From: a virus
Virus record (IMG/VR): IMGVR_UViG_3300025102_000205
Location: 1-28,359 of that record
DNA length: 28,359 nucleotides
Strand: one strand, 5' to 3'
Part shown: positions 5,884 through 11,639 of the stretch, piece after piece
Layout: each line of letters starts with the position of its first letter
Position numbering within the stretch: the stretch's first letter is position 1
Program-made: the position numbers and the translations under genes
Notes under the pieces: generated by a model
What the model was told of the DNA's origin: nothing
What the model saw: the letters and a program-made list of their open reading frames with translations, nothing else
Databases searched by the model: none

Positions 5884-6009
5884 ATGGCTGTAAATAATTT
5901 CGTATCTTATTTGTCGAAAGGTAAAAAGAAAAGACCTGGTGTTCACAGCAAGAATGCTTCGCGTAGTCAAAACGCCTACAAGAAGTCTTATCGTGGACAG
6001 GGTAGATAA
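5884..6009 (+). CDS. Basic micro-protein, KRPGVHSKN type (41 aa)
   Basis: The N-terminus MAVNNFVSYLSKG is followed by the motif KKKRPGVHSKNASRSQN and a C-terminal AYKKSYRGQGR. From memory, the pattern KRPGVH.K...S..(K/N)..(K/N)YKK.YRGQGR recurs in marine Bacteroidota phage genomes as a short protein of unknown function, so this is very likely real despite its size. It follows the previous stop by two bases. Confidence 0.7.
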   Translation: MAVNNFVSYLSKGKKKRPGVHSKNASRSQNAYKKSYRGQGR

Positions 6010-6026
6010 AAATTAATTTAAAAATT

Positions 6027-6158
6027 ATGATGAACAAAAAACCAATGCTAAACGCAGTACAAAAGCCAAAGATGGCTTACATGAAAAAACCTAAGTTAAA
6101 TAAAGGGTTTGATTCTTTACCAAAAAAAGTGCAAAAAAAAATTCTGAAGAAAAAATAA
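6027..6158 (+). CDS. Lys/Met-rich micro-protein (43 aa)
   Basis: MMNKKPMLNAVQKPKMAYMK then KPKLNKGFDSLPKKVQKKILKKK. Six methionines and fifteen lysines dominate. The LPKKVQKKIL stretch is amphipathic helical (the pattern of proteins that end in LP..VQ.KI). Two adjacent ATGs exist (6027, 6030). The stop directly abuts the ATG of the next gene, so translation is probably coupled. No function recognised. Confidence 0.65.
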   Translation: MMNKKPMLNAVQKPKMAYMKKPKLNKGFDSLPKKVQKKILKKK

Positions 6159-6497
6159 ATGTCATTTAAGTTAAAAAATACTTACGAGATGTTTGGGTAC
6201 AATAAAGAATTTAGTAATGGTGATAGACTTGTTACTGAAAAAAAATTACCTAAAGATGTTTATGGTCAAATAAATCCTAATGGAGTTATAGAAATAAACA
6301 AAGATATTTCGGACAAGAATAAAAAACGTGCAGTTGCACATGAACAAATTCATTTAAATCAAATGAACGAAGGTAGATTACGATACGATCATAACAATTA
6401 TTATTATAGAACTAGTAATGTTTCGCCAATACAAGTTATACCAGTGTCAGAAATAAACACTAAGGATAGAGATTTACCTTGGGAAAAACACAGTTAA
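6159..6497 (+). CDS. Zincin-like HExxH protein
   Basis: 112 aa. The segment RAVAHEQIHLNQMNEGRLRYDHNN carries HEQIH, a zinc-metallopeptidase HExxH signature, inside a helix, and ends with the conserved-looking LPWEKHS. The pattern AHExIHxxQMxEG...YD...YYYR recurs in small phage proteins, from memory. The first half has GDRLVTEKKLPKD and GVIEINKDIS, likely beta-strands before the catalytic helix. A third zinc ligand is not evident: candidates are Asp or His in YDHNN. It lacks a signal peptide. It might be a protease (for example in virion maturation) or a zinc-binding fold that has lost activity. It abuts the preceding gene with no gap. Confidence 0.75.
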   Translation: MSFKLKNTYEMFGYNKEFSNGDRLVTEKKLPKDVYGQINPNGVIEINKDISDKNKKRAVAHEQIHLNQMNEGRLRYDHNNYYYRTSNVSPIQVIPVSEINTKDRDLPWEKHS

Positions 6498-6512
6498 ATT
6501 AAAATAAATATT

Positions 6513-6689
6513 ATGCCCAATAAAGATTACAACAGTATTAATTTTAAAAATAAAGACATAGATAAAATTATATCCAAAAGAAAAAGTGTAAAAAAAATTA
6601 AAATGAAACCCAAAGGAGTTTCAAAAACTGCATGGACAACGGTTGGATTAAATACATATCCCAAAAATATGGATCATTTAAAAAAATAA
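6513..6689 (+). CDS. Basic small protein (58 aa)
   Basis: MPNKDYNSINFKNKDIDKII followed by a Lys-rich part (SKRKSVKKIKMKPKG) and a C-terminal TAWTTVGLNTYPKNMDHLKK. A competing frame that opens at 6632 would overlap it. I choose this frame because its ATG has the leader AAATAAATATTATGCC, repeated at the next gene, and because codon use fits. The product is unknown. It belongs to the cluster of positively charged proteins here. Confidence 0.6.
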   Translation: MPNKDYNSINFKNKDIDKIISKRKSVKKIKMKPKGVSKTAWTTVGLNTYPKNMDHLKK

Positions 6690-6694
6690 ATATT

Positions 6695-6898
6695 ATGCCA
6701 GGAAAAAATAAACGTACCGTAACACTTACTAAAACAAAAAGAAGTGGAAAAGTTGTAAAAAGAAAAATAACTCATAAAGCAGCTGTAAGAAAAATAAAAA
6801 GAAGAGGTGGAACAATTCCACCAAACACTAGTACACAGACATTAACAGGAATAGGAATTGATAAAAGAAACTCCTATGGTAGAAGTAAAAAAAGATAA
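6695..6898 (+). CDS. Basic small protein (67 aa)
   Basis: MPGKNKRTVTLTKTKRSGKV leads into KRKITHKAAVRKIKRRGGTIPPNTS and ends RNSYGRSKKR. It is strongly Lys/Arg/Thr-rich, and HKAAVRKIKRRGG looks like a basic helix. The frame is open back to 6632, but the ATG at 6695 is preferred: it follows the previous stop by five bases and has the same AAATATTATGCC leader as the gene before it. Function unknown; nucleic-acid binding by charge is possible. Confidence 0.65.
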   Translation: MPGKNKRTVTLTKTKRSGKVVKRKITHKAAVRKIKRRGGTIPPNTSTQTLTGIGIDKRNSYGRSKKR

Positions 6899-6901
6899 AT
6901 C

Positions 6902-7015
6902 ATGGCTAGAAAAAAGAAAATGAAGAACCCATGTTGGAAAGGTTTTATTGCATATGGAATGAAGATGAAGAATGGAAAAGAAGTTCCAAATTGTGTTCCT
7001 AAGAAAAAGAAATAA
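6902..7015 (+). CDS. Micro-protein of the PCWKGF...VPNCVP family (37 aa)
   Basis: The sequence after a basic MARKKKMK start is NPCWKGFIAYGMKMKNGKEV followed by PNCVPKKKK. The signature NPCW.GY...G.K.KNG..VPNCVP is one I recall from many marine phages and some bacteria as a tiny protein of unknown function, so it is almost certainly translated. Two cysteines flank a beta-hairpin-like core and could bind a metal or form a disulfide. It sits three bases after one gene and two before the next. Confidence 0.8.
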   Translation: MARKKKMKNPCWKGFIAYGMKMKNGKEVPNCVPKKKK

Positions 7016-7017
7016 TT

Positions 7018-7293
7018 ATGCCTATAGCAAGAACCACAGGCAAAGGAGGTAACTACAGAAAAACATCATCTGGTGCGGGTATGACTGCTAGAGGGGTGGC
7101 TGCATACAAAAGAGCTAATCCTGGTTCAAATCTCAAAACAGCTGTAACTGAAAAGAAACCTAGCAAGATGAGATCAAAAAGAAGAAAGTCTTATTGTTCT
7201 AGGTCTGCAGGTCAAATGCGTATGCACAATATAAATTGTTCTAAGACTCCAGACAAAAGAATTTGTGCAGCACGTAGACGCTGGAGATGTTAA
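7018..7293 (+). CDS. Basic, Cys-containing small phage protein (91 aa)
   Basis: Begins MPIARTTGKGGNYRKTSSGA, then GMTARGVAAYKRANPGSNLKTAVTE, and ends with YCSRSAGQMRMHNINCS and KTPDKRICAARRRWRC. The layout G(M/L)T.(K/R)G...Y.R.NPGS.LKTAVT ... (F/Y)C.RS.GQM ... C...R(R/K)W.C is a conserved phage small-protein pattern that I recall without a known function (possibly the family labelled DUF6321, unverified). Four cysteines near the C-terminus (YC, NC, IC, RC) could make a zinc knuckle. Two bases separate it from the previous stop. Confidence 0.8.
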   Translation: MPIARTTGKGGNYRKTSSGAGMTARGVAAYKRANPGSNLKTAVTEKKPSKMRSKRRKSYCSRSAGQMRMHNINCSKTPDKRICAARRRWRC

Positions 7294-7302
7294 ATAAAAA
7301 TT

Positions 7303-7644
7303 ATGGCAAACAAAAAAAAAGATCCTGAATATATTAGATTACGTTCCACAACTAAGTCTAATCAAAAAATGGGTAAGAAAAAGAAAAGTAAAACTGTTTC
7401 TGAATCTTCCAATACACCTGCTTACGGGAATAAGCCAAATGTTTCGTATAGAAAAACTACTACAAAAACTAAAGGAAATAAAACTACACAAAAAAGTAAA
7501 TTCAAACAGGTAAGTGAAAACGATGGTGAATTTACTAAATATGTTTCTAAAACCAGAAACGGTAACAGAAGAGTAAGAACAAAAAAAATATCTGCAAGTA
7601 GGGCGGAAGGAATAGCTAGAAGGTTGAAGAAAAAATATAAATAA
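7303..7644 (+). CDS. Very basic protein (113 aa)
   Basis: Begins MANKKKDPEYIRLRSTTKSN and is rich in Lys, Thr and Ser throughout, so most of it is likely disordered. Its C-terminal 45 residues (FTKYVSKTRNGNRRVRTKKI, then SASRAEGIARRLKKKYK) look more ordered, with a strand pair and an amphipathic basic helix. It is the last gene before an internal promoter at 7653. It could bind DNA or the capsid interior; no family recognised. Confidence 0.65.
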   Translation: MANKKKDPEYIRLRSTTKSNQKMGKKKKSKTVSESSNTPAYGNKPNVSYRKTTTKTKGNKTTQKSKFKQVSENDGEFTKYVSKTRNGNRRVRTKKISASRAEGIARRLKKKYK

Positions 7645-7652
7645 AATATTAG

Positions 7653-7660
7653 TATATTTG
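7653..7660 (+). promoter_or_regulatory. Bacteroidota -7 element TATATTTG
   Basis: An exact TAnnTTTG match 20 bases before the ATG at 7681. No -33 TTTG is visible. It probably gives a second start for the distal part of the small-gene cluster. Confidence 0.5.
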
Positions 7661-7680
7661 TATATATAAATTTTTTAATT

Positions 7681-7878
7681 ATGAAAAAACAAGGATATAA
7701 TTCAAGATTAGATGAGTCTTTAGGTGCTAAGCATGGAAAAAAATCTCAGTCTTTTAAAGACCGTAGAGATGAATCAAAAGCCATGTCTAAAAAAGAGTAC
7801 GGACATTCTTATGGAGGTGACTCTGGAATGTCATACAGACATACATCTAGTTGGAAAACTCATGGTCATTTAAAGTAA
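7681..7878 (+). CDS. Small His/Lys/Ser-rich protein (65 aa)
   Basis: MKKQGYNSRLDESLGAKHGK then KSQSFKDRRDESKAMSKKEYG and a glycine/histidine-rich tail (HSYGGDSGMSYRHTSSW, HGHLK). The opening pattern M.K.GYN.RLDESLG is one I associate with small conserved marine phage proteins, of unknown function. The repeated DES/(R)RDES elements are notable. It overlaps the next start by one base (TAATG), so the genes are coupled. Confidence 0.7.
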   Translation: MKKQGYNSRLDESLGAKHGKKSQSFKDRRDESKAMSKKEYGHSYGGDSGMSYRHTSSWKTHGHLK

Positions 7879-8033
7879 TGGCTAAAAACTTTATACAAAA
7901 TGTTTTTCAAGGAGCAAAACGAAGAGGAACTCTTGGTGATTGCACAGGAAAAAAATTTGGTAGTAAGAGTTGTCCAGTAGGAAGTAAAAAATATAATTTT
8001 GCAAAAACAATGCGCAAAATAAATAAAAAGTAA
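7878..8033 (+). CDS. Small Cys-containing basic protein (51 aa)
   Basis: MAKNFIQNVFQGAKRRGTLG then DCTGKKFGSKSCPVGSKKYN and FAKTMRKINKK. The two cysteines sit in CTGKKFGSKSC, a short loop that could be a disulfide or metal-binding turn. The frame extends upstream to 7851, but the ATG at 7878, overlapping the previous stop as TAATG and starting MAKN, is the natural start. The next gene uses the same TAATGGCTAA junction. Function unknown. Confidence 0.7.
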   Translation: MAKNFIQNVFQGAKRRGTLGDCTGKKFGSKSCPVGSKKYNFAKTMRKINKK

Positions 8034-8191
8034 TGGCTAAGAAAAAAATAAAGTTAGTTAATAAAAAAATTTCAAAACAAAATCCTCCAACTGCAGGGTT
8101 TGTAGAGTGGCATGATAGATCACAAGAAATTAGAGACAGAATGGCCGCAAGACAGGTTGCATTAGCAAAAGAGTCAAAAAAGAAAAAATAA
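8033..8191 (+). CDS. Small basic helical protein (52 aa)
   Basis: MAKKKIKLVNKKISKQNPPT followed by AGFVEWHDRSQEIRDRMAARQV and ALAKESKKKK. The central EIRDRMAARQVALAKES is a strong amphipathic helix between two lysine blocks. It starts inside the preceding stop (TAATG), and a one-base gap leads to the next gene. No family recognised. Confidence 0.65.
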   Translation: MAKKKIKLVNKKISKQNPPTAGFVEWHDRSQEIRDRMAARQVALAKESKKKK

Positions 8192-8192
8192 A

Positions 8193-8333
8193 ATGGGCAA
8201 GTTATTAGTTAAGATAGGGCATTGGATTCAAAAAGTTTGGAAAAAACTTTTATGTAAATGGAACTGGTTAGTATCAAAACTAATAATAGATGTTAAAGAA
8301 TGTCCAGTCGCACAGTGTGTTTGTAAAAAATAA
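8193..8333 (+). CDS. Small amphipathic protein with CPxxxCxC tail (46 aa)
   Basis: MGKLLVKIGHWIQKVWKKLL forms an amphipathic Trp/Lys-rich helix, followed by CKWNWLVSKLIIDVKE and the tail CPVAQCVCKK. The helix could associate with membranes, and the CPVAQCVC cluster resembles a metal-binding or thiol turn. A similar ECP...C.C ending recurs in small phage proteins, from memory. The start context is AAAATGG, one base after the previous stop. Confidence 0.65.
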   Translation: MGKLLVKIGHWIQKVWKKLLCKWNWLVSKLIIDVKECPVAQCVCKK

Positions 8334-8338
8334 TAGTT

Positions 8339-8485
8339 ATGAAATCAAGAGGCATAGGCGATAGTATAGAAAAATTTACCAAGGCTACTGGTATAAAAAA
8401 AGTAGTCGAAACAGTAACGAAAGGTGACTGTGGTTGTAATAAGCGTAGAGATACGTTAAACCGTATGTTTCCTTACGATAGATAA
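8339..8485 (+). CDS. Conserved small protein, KATGIKKVVE...CGC family (48 aa)
   Basis: MKSRGIGDSIEKFTKATGIK is followed by KVVETVTKGDCGCNKRRDTL and NRMFPYDR. The pattern G.GD.(I/V)EK.TKATGIKK.VE....DCGC..R...LN..FPY is one I recall as a widespread short phage protein, some with longer C-termini, of unknown function. The CGC could bind metal. It closes the run of tiny genes, 30 bases before the next, structural-type gene. Confidence 0.8.
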   Translation: MKSRGIGDSIEKFTKATGIKKVVETVTKGDCGCNKRRDTLNRMFPYDR

Positions 8486-8515
8486 AGAGATTTTTAACCC
8501 TCTAAATAAAATAAA

Positions 8516-9049
8516 ATGGCGTATCCTAAAATTACCGTTAACACGGGACAAGCACTTGCGGTTATAGCAAGTGACACAATACCAATACCTTCACCAAATG
8601 CAGTTCAATTATCAGGAACAACTTCTGCCACGACAGCTAACAAGTTAGTTGCGGTAGGATCTGATTTCAGTAGTGTAATTGTTGGAGACATTGTATATAA
8701 CACAACAGACAACACTGTTGCAACCGTAACAGCAATAGATAGTTCTACAATACTATCCATTTCGGCAGATATATTTACATCACCTGAAGGTTTTATTGTA
8801 TTTCAAGCTGGACCACACTTTGAGGTTCGTATAGACTCATCAGCTGGGTGTTTGCTATATGTTGGAAGTAGTGAAGCTTCAATGGATGTAGCAAAATCAT
8901 ATGTAGATGTTAAAGTTAAAACAGTGGCTGGAAGCATAGTTACATTTAGTAATTTTCCAGTAGGAGAATACTTACCAGTTCAAGTATTACAATTATATGC
9001 TACTGGGACTGATGCTGGAGCAGATAATAATTGTGTAGCAATATGGTAA
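8516..9049 (+). CDS. Putative virion structural protein (beta-rich)
   Basis: 177 aa, poor in charged residues and rich in Thr, Ser, Val and Ala, with no signal peptide: MAYPKITVNTGQALAVIASD, a VGDIVYNTTDNTVATVTAID repeat-like strand pair, and a C-terminus KTVAGSIVTFSNFPVGEYLP then VQVLQLYATGTDAGADN. The VKTVAG..VTF.N.P.G.(Y/F)LPVQV..(V/L)YATGT ending is typical, from memory, of small phage decoration or spike-like proteins encoded near head genes. It is not proven to be in the virion. A short ORF overlaps its end. Confidence 0.65.
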   Translation: MAYPKITVNTGQALAVIASDTIPIPSPNAVQLSGTTSATTANKLVAVGSDFSSVIVGDIVYNTTDNTVATVTAIDSSTILSISADIFTSPEGFIVFQAGPHFEVRIDSSAGCLLYVGSSEASMDVAKSYVDVKVKTVAGSIVTFSNFPVGEYLPVQVLQLYATGTDAGADNNCVAIW

Positions 9050-9126
9050 ATAAATTTAATTACACACAAACAAATAGTTTGTTAAACGATGAGATAGTAT
9101 TTAATTACATATATGTAACAAAATAA
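9043..9126 (+). CDS. Possible overlapping micro-ORF (27 aa)
   Basis: An ATG seven bases before the end of the upstream gene opens MVNKFNYTQTNSLLNDEIVF then NYIYVTK, with a stop five bases before the next start. It fills an otherwise empty 82-base gap in a phage where gaps are usually below 20 bases. The region also holds a palindrome and a hairpin, so a control region is the alternative reading. Confidence 0.25.
   Translation: MVNKFNYTQTNSLLNDEIVFNYIYVTK
9105..9118. promoter_or_regulatory. 14-bp perfect palindrome upstream of the TM gene pair
   Basis: TTACATATATGTAA is its own reverse complement and ends 13 bases before the ATG at 9132. A nearby hairpin, AACAAA-TAG-TTTGTT (9069-9083), precedes it. 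An operator is possible; A/T-rich palindromes also arise by chance in this composition. Confidence 0.3.
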
Positions 9127-9131
9127 TAATA

Positions 9132-9407
9132 ATGAAAAAATTCAATCCACAAAGTAGATTTAGTTTAACTATAAAAGAACTTATAACTGGTGCACTTGGA
9201 TTAGGTTCATTACTTGCAGTTTTTTTTACTCTTAAAGCTGATATTGCATTAGCTAAACAATTACCACTACCAGAAGTTACAAAAATAGAATTATCTTATA
9301 AAGATGAGTTAATTAAAAATGATTTTGAAAATATGAAAGAAGATATTTCTGATATTAAAGATGACATAAAATATATAAAAGATTATATTATAAAAAATAA
9401 AAAATAA
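9132..9407 (+). CDS. Membrane-anchored coiled-coil protein (paralogue of the next gene)
   Basis: 91 aa. After MKKFNPQSRFSLTIKELI comes one transmembrane segment (ITGALGLGSLLAVFFTL, about residues 18-34) and then ADIALAKQLPLPEVTKIEL and a heptad-like acidic/basic helix (FENMKEDISDIKDDIKYIKD). The order TM, FTL..DI, then KDELI, then coiled coil is shared with the following gene, so the two are probably duplicates. Just upstream of the lysis genes, this may be a lysis accessory or spanin-like element, but no lipobox or N-terminal signal cleavage site supports a spanin. Function unproven. Confidence 0.65.
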   Translation: MKKFNPQSRFSLTIKELITGALGLGSLLAVFFTLKADIALAKQLPLPEVTKIELSYKDELIKNDFENMKEDISDIKDDIKYIKDYIIKNKK

Positions 9408-9409
9408 AC

Positions 9410-9721
9410 ATGGCAACAAAGATAGGTGAAGATACTAACGTACAGCTGGATTTAAAAACAATCGGCATAATTATAGCAGGAACAATTTCTTTAGCTAGTA
9501 TGTGGTTTACTTTACAAAGTGATATAACAGAATTACAAAGCAAAATAGATAATTTTTCTGGAGATGAGTTTGTACAACAAATGGAATTTAAATTCAAAGA
9601 TGAGTTGATACGTTCGAACATTGTACAAATTGATAAACTCACAGAAAACATAAAAGAAGATGTTGAAGAAAACAAAGAGGCAATAAAAGATTTAGAAGAT
9701 AAAGTTTATAAAAAAAGATGA
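9410..9721 (+). CDS. Membrane-anchored coiled-coil protein
   Basis: 103 aa. It starts MATKIGEDTNVQLDLKTIG, then the transmembrane helix IIIAGTISLASMWFTL (about 19-35), QSDITELQSKIDNFSGDEFV, and KDELIRSNIVQIDKLTEN with a long charged coiled coil ENIKEDVEENKEAIKDLEDK. Like its upstream neighbour it has FTL..DI just after the membrane segment and a KDELI motif, supporting a duplication. It follows the first by two bases and overlaps the next gene by four (ATGA), tying it to the lysis block. Lysis-related or tail-associated membrane protein are both possible. Confidence 0.65.
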   Translation: MATKIGEDTNVQLDLKTIGIIIAGTISLASMWFTLQSDITELQSKIDNFSGDEFVQQMEFKFKDELIRSNIVQIDKLTENIKEDVEENKEAIKDLEDKVYKKR

Positions 9722-10038
9722 AAAATTTAATATGTGTTTTTTTTGTGTTTTTTTTGTGTTTTACAAATGCACAAGACTTAACATTAATGCATATAAATGC
9801 AAAATGGAATCAACCTAATAACTTTGATTTAAAAGGTGTAAAAAATTGTAAAGTAAGGTATGCGTTATTAGAAGATCAAGTCCCATCACTAAAGGCACAA
9901 ATAAAATCTGTTCCAATAATTATTTTATTAGATAAAAACGGAAAACCACGAGGGCAATGGGTGGCTAACTTAAGTTTCAAAATAACCGCAACCAAAGAAG
10001 AAATACAAGACAGAATAAACGAAGTTGCTAAAGAGTAA
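9718..10038 (+). CDS. Secreted thioredoxin-fold protein lacking CxxC
   Basis: 106 aa with a clear Sec signal peptide, MKNLICVFFVFFLCFTNAQ, so it would act in the periplasm. The mature part matches the thioredoxin fold: strand LTLMHINAKWNQ at the place of the active site, VRYALLEDQ, and the cis-Pro region SVPIIILLDKNGKP (64-77). The usual CxxC is replaced by NAKWN, and only one cysteine (44) remains in the mature protein, so redox activity is unlikely and a binding role is more probable. Similar proteins occur in marine Bacteroidota phages, from memory. The signal peptide is encoded by a homopolymer tandem repeat (9734-9762). It is coupled to the upstream gene by ATGA. Confidence 0.7.
   Translation: MKNLICVFFVFFLCFTNAQDLTLMHINAKWNQPNNFDLKGVKNCKVRYALLEDQVPSLKAQIKSVPIIILLDKNGKPRGQWVANLSFKITATKEEIQDRINEVAKE
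9734..9762 (+). repeat. 11-bp tandem repeat with T8 runs inside a signal-peptide coding region
   Basis: GTGTTTTTTTT is repeated (9734-9744, 9745-9755) with a partial third copy (9756-9762). It encodes the hydrophobic core VFFVFFLCF. Neither 11 bp nor a single T is a multiple of three, so slippage would frameshift the gene. Confidence 0.75.
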
Positions 10039-10042
10039 TTAA

Positions 10043-10456
10043 ATGAGAAATATAGATAAAATTATCGTGCACTGTTCAGCAACTCCTAAGGGAAAACATT
10101 TTAGTGCCGATACTATAAAGAAATGGCATTTAGAAAGAGGCTTCTCAGATATCGGTTATCACTACATTGTCCATATTGATGGAAGTATGGAGTATGGAAG
10201 AATGGTTAATGTTCAAGGTGCTCATTGCAAGGGAGAAAATAAATCTAGCATCGGAGTATGTTATATTGGAGGGATGGATGAAGGCATGAAGCAATGGGAA
10301 GACACGAGGACTGAAGAACAGAAATCTACACTTTTAGATTTATTAAACTTATTAAAAAAATTTCACCCTAATGCAGAAATATATGGGCACAGAGACTTTT
10401 CTACAAAAGAATGCCCAAGTTTTGATGCAAAGGAAGAATATAAATATTTAACATGA
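10043..10456 (+). CDS. N-acetylmuramoyl-L-alanine amidase endolysin (amidase_2, T7-lysozyme type)
   Basis: 137 aa, a single-domain type 2 amidase that cleaves the amide bond between N-acetylmuramic acid and L-alanine. It begins MRNIDKIIVHCSATPKGKHF. By analogy to T7 lysozyme, the zinc ligands are His10 (in VHCSAT), His116 (in YGHRDFS) and Cys124 (in KECPSFD), with Tyr39 (in IGYHYIVH) and Lys122 as catalytic helpers, and all are present. WHLERGFSDIGYHY is the usual substrate-site motif. There is no signal peptide, so release needs the adjacent holin gene, which overlaps by ATGA. The enzyme looks intact and active. Confidence 0.93.
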   Translation: MRNIDKIIVHCSATPKGKHFSADTIKKWHLERGFSDIGYHYIVHIDGSMEYGRMVNVQGAHCKGENKSSIGVCYIGGMDEGMKQWEDTRTEEQKSTLLDLLNLLKKFHPNAEIYGHRDFSTKECPSFDAKEEYKYLT

Positions 10457-10860
10457 AAAAATTATTTGCAAAAATGTTTGGTGGAGCAGGAGTCTCTATC
10501 GCAGAAAAATTAGGCGGAGTAGTTGATAAATTTGTTAGGACTAAAGATGAAAAGGCAGAGTTTGAAAAACAAATGACGGAGATTTTTATGTCTCATGAAT
10601 TAAGTTTAGAAAAAGAAATCACATCACGTCATGCCGCAGACATGCAATCAGATTCATGGCTCTCGAAGAATATACGTCCCTTACTTACTATTTTTAGCTT
10701 AATATTATATACATTATTTGCTATCTCAGATGGTAATATAGGTGAGTTTAATATAGCAAATCAGTATGTAGATTTGCTTGGACAAATTGTAATAATGAGT
10801 TTAGGTTTTTATTTTACTTCTCGAGGTATTGAAAAAACTGCAAAGATTTGGAGGAAATAA
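10453..10860 (+). CDS. Holin of the three-TM type (holin_3TMs)
   Basis: 135 aa. A cytoplasmic helical N-terminus (MKKLFAKMFGGAGVSIAEKL, then DKFVRTKDEKAEFEKQMTEI) precedes WLSKNIRPLLTIFSLILYTLF, the first strong membrane segment (about 77-92), a short loop and the second segment QIVIMSLGFYFTSRG (about 108-123), ending GIEKTAKIWRK. The SKNIRPL...(Y/F)GFYF.SRGIEK layout is that of phage 3TM holins. It would form holes or depolarise the membrane so that the amidase, encoded by the overlapping upstream gene, reaches the wall. Assignment by motif and context, fairly secure. Confidence 0.85.
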   Translation: MKKLFAKMFGGAGVSIAEKLGGVVDKFVRTKDEKAEFEKQMTEIFMSHELSLEKEITSRHAADMQSDSWLSKNIRPLLTIFSLILYTLFAISDGNIGEFNIANQYVDLLGQIVIMSLGFYFTSRGIEKTAKIWRK

Positions 10861-10879
10861 AACAAAGCAAAAGATTTAT

Positions 10880-10887
10880 TAACTTTG
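10880..10887 (+). promoter_or_regulatory. Bacteroidota -7 element TAACTTTG before the adhesion module
   Basis: Exact TAnnTTTG, 15 bases before the ATG at 10903. It likely starts transcription of the fibre genes. A convincing -33 box is not seen. Confidence 0.45.
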
Positions 10888-10902
10888 TTAAAATAAATTA
10901 TT

Positions 10903-11628
10903 ATGGCAAGAATTAGTACTTACCCGTTAGACACTAAATTAGTTGGCTCCGATTATTGGATTGGATCAGACGCTAATAGTAGTTTTGCTACTAAAAACTT
11001 TACTATTGAGTCTGTAGCTAAGTTTATGAATAGGGAGGCTGTTCAATCACAAGCCATAAGATTTGTATATACCAATACAGTTCCTGTGCAAGATGGAAGT
11101 TTATCGTTTGATCCACAAGGAAATGACAATGTATCATTTTCTGGAATTACTGGGTTTAAAATAAGCAAGTATGCATTAGTAGAGCCAACTACAGATATTT
11201 CTGGATATTATGAAACTGGATTGTTAGGAGCTGATGTTTTAGTTACACAATGTGATGACATATCTAAGTGGGCTATTTTCACATGGAATTCTGCAACAGT
11301 AGATGCAAGTGGAAATTTTTACGACATAGTTGTTACTCACAAGAACAGTCAAAATGGCTTAACAGCAAACAAAGATTATTTTATATCTTTGCTAAGTATT
11401 CCAGGTACATCTGATGCAAACTTTACATTTGCATTAACTGGCTCAAACCAATATACTGTTGTTCATGGTTTAAACAAGATTCCATCAGTAACAGTTTTAA
11501 CAGGAACAATTGCGAGTCCTGGAGTAGAAATTTTTTGCGATGTTGATTTTGTTGACAATAATCAAGTAACATTAACATTTGCACAACCTGCAAACCCAGG
11601 ATTTACTGGAGTTGTAACATTTAATTAA
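10903..11628 (+). CDS. Tail or adhesion-associated structural protein
   Basis: 241 aa, low in charge and rich in Thr, Ser, Asn and Gly. The N-terminal part MARISTYPLDTKLVGSDYW then FATKNFTIESVAKF resembles the opening of the gene at 23925 (MARIS...SDY...(T/S)TK..T.ES), a module I take to be an attachment domain. The C-terminal domain SNQYTVVHGLNKIPSVTVLT ... DVDFVDNNQVTLTFAQP is typical of short phage fibre tips (VVHGL.K.PSVTV, D.NQVTLTF). It has no signal peptide. A virion location is inferred from these motifs and from its place at the head of a run of fibre genes. Confidence 0.7.
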   Translation: MARISTYPLDTKLVGSDYWIGSDANSSFATKNFTIESVAKFMNREAVQSQAIRFVYTNTVPVQDGSLSFDPQGNDNVSFSGITGFKISKYALVEPTTDISGYYETGLLGADVLVTQCDDISKWAIFTWNSATVDASGNFYDIVVTHKNSQNGLTANKDYFISLLSIPGTSDANFTFALTGSNQYTVVHGLNKIPSVTVLTGTIASPGVEIFCDVDFVDNNQVTLTFAQPANPGFTGVVTFN

Positions 11629-11639
11629 AATAAAAAATT

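Noticed and set aside
5771-6037. An 88-codon minus-strand frame across the first micro-genes
   Set aside because: It is antisense to two small basic genes with good start contexts, one with a recognisable motif. Its Phe/Tyr-rich composition comes from Lys-rich codons read backwards.
6632-6694. Upstream extension of the basic gene starting at 6695
   Set aside because: It would overlap the gene at 6513-6689 in another frame. The ATG at 6695 has the same AAATATTATGCC leader as its neighbour.
7851-7877. Upstream extension of the gene starting at 7878
   Set aside because: TAATGGCTAA at 7876-7885 gives a natural coupled start, repeated at the next gene.
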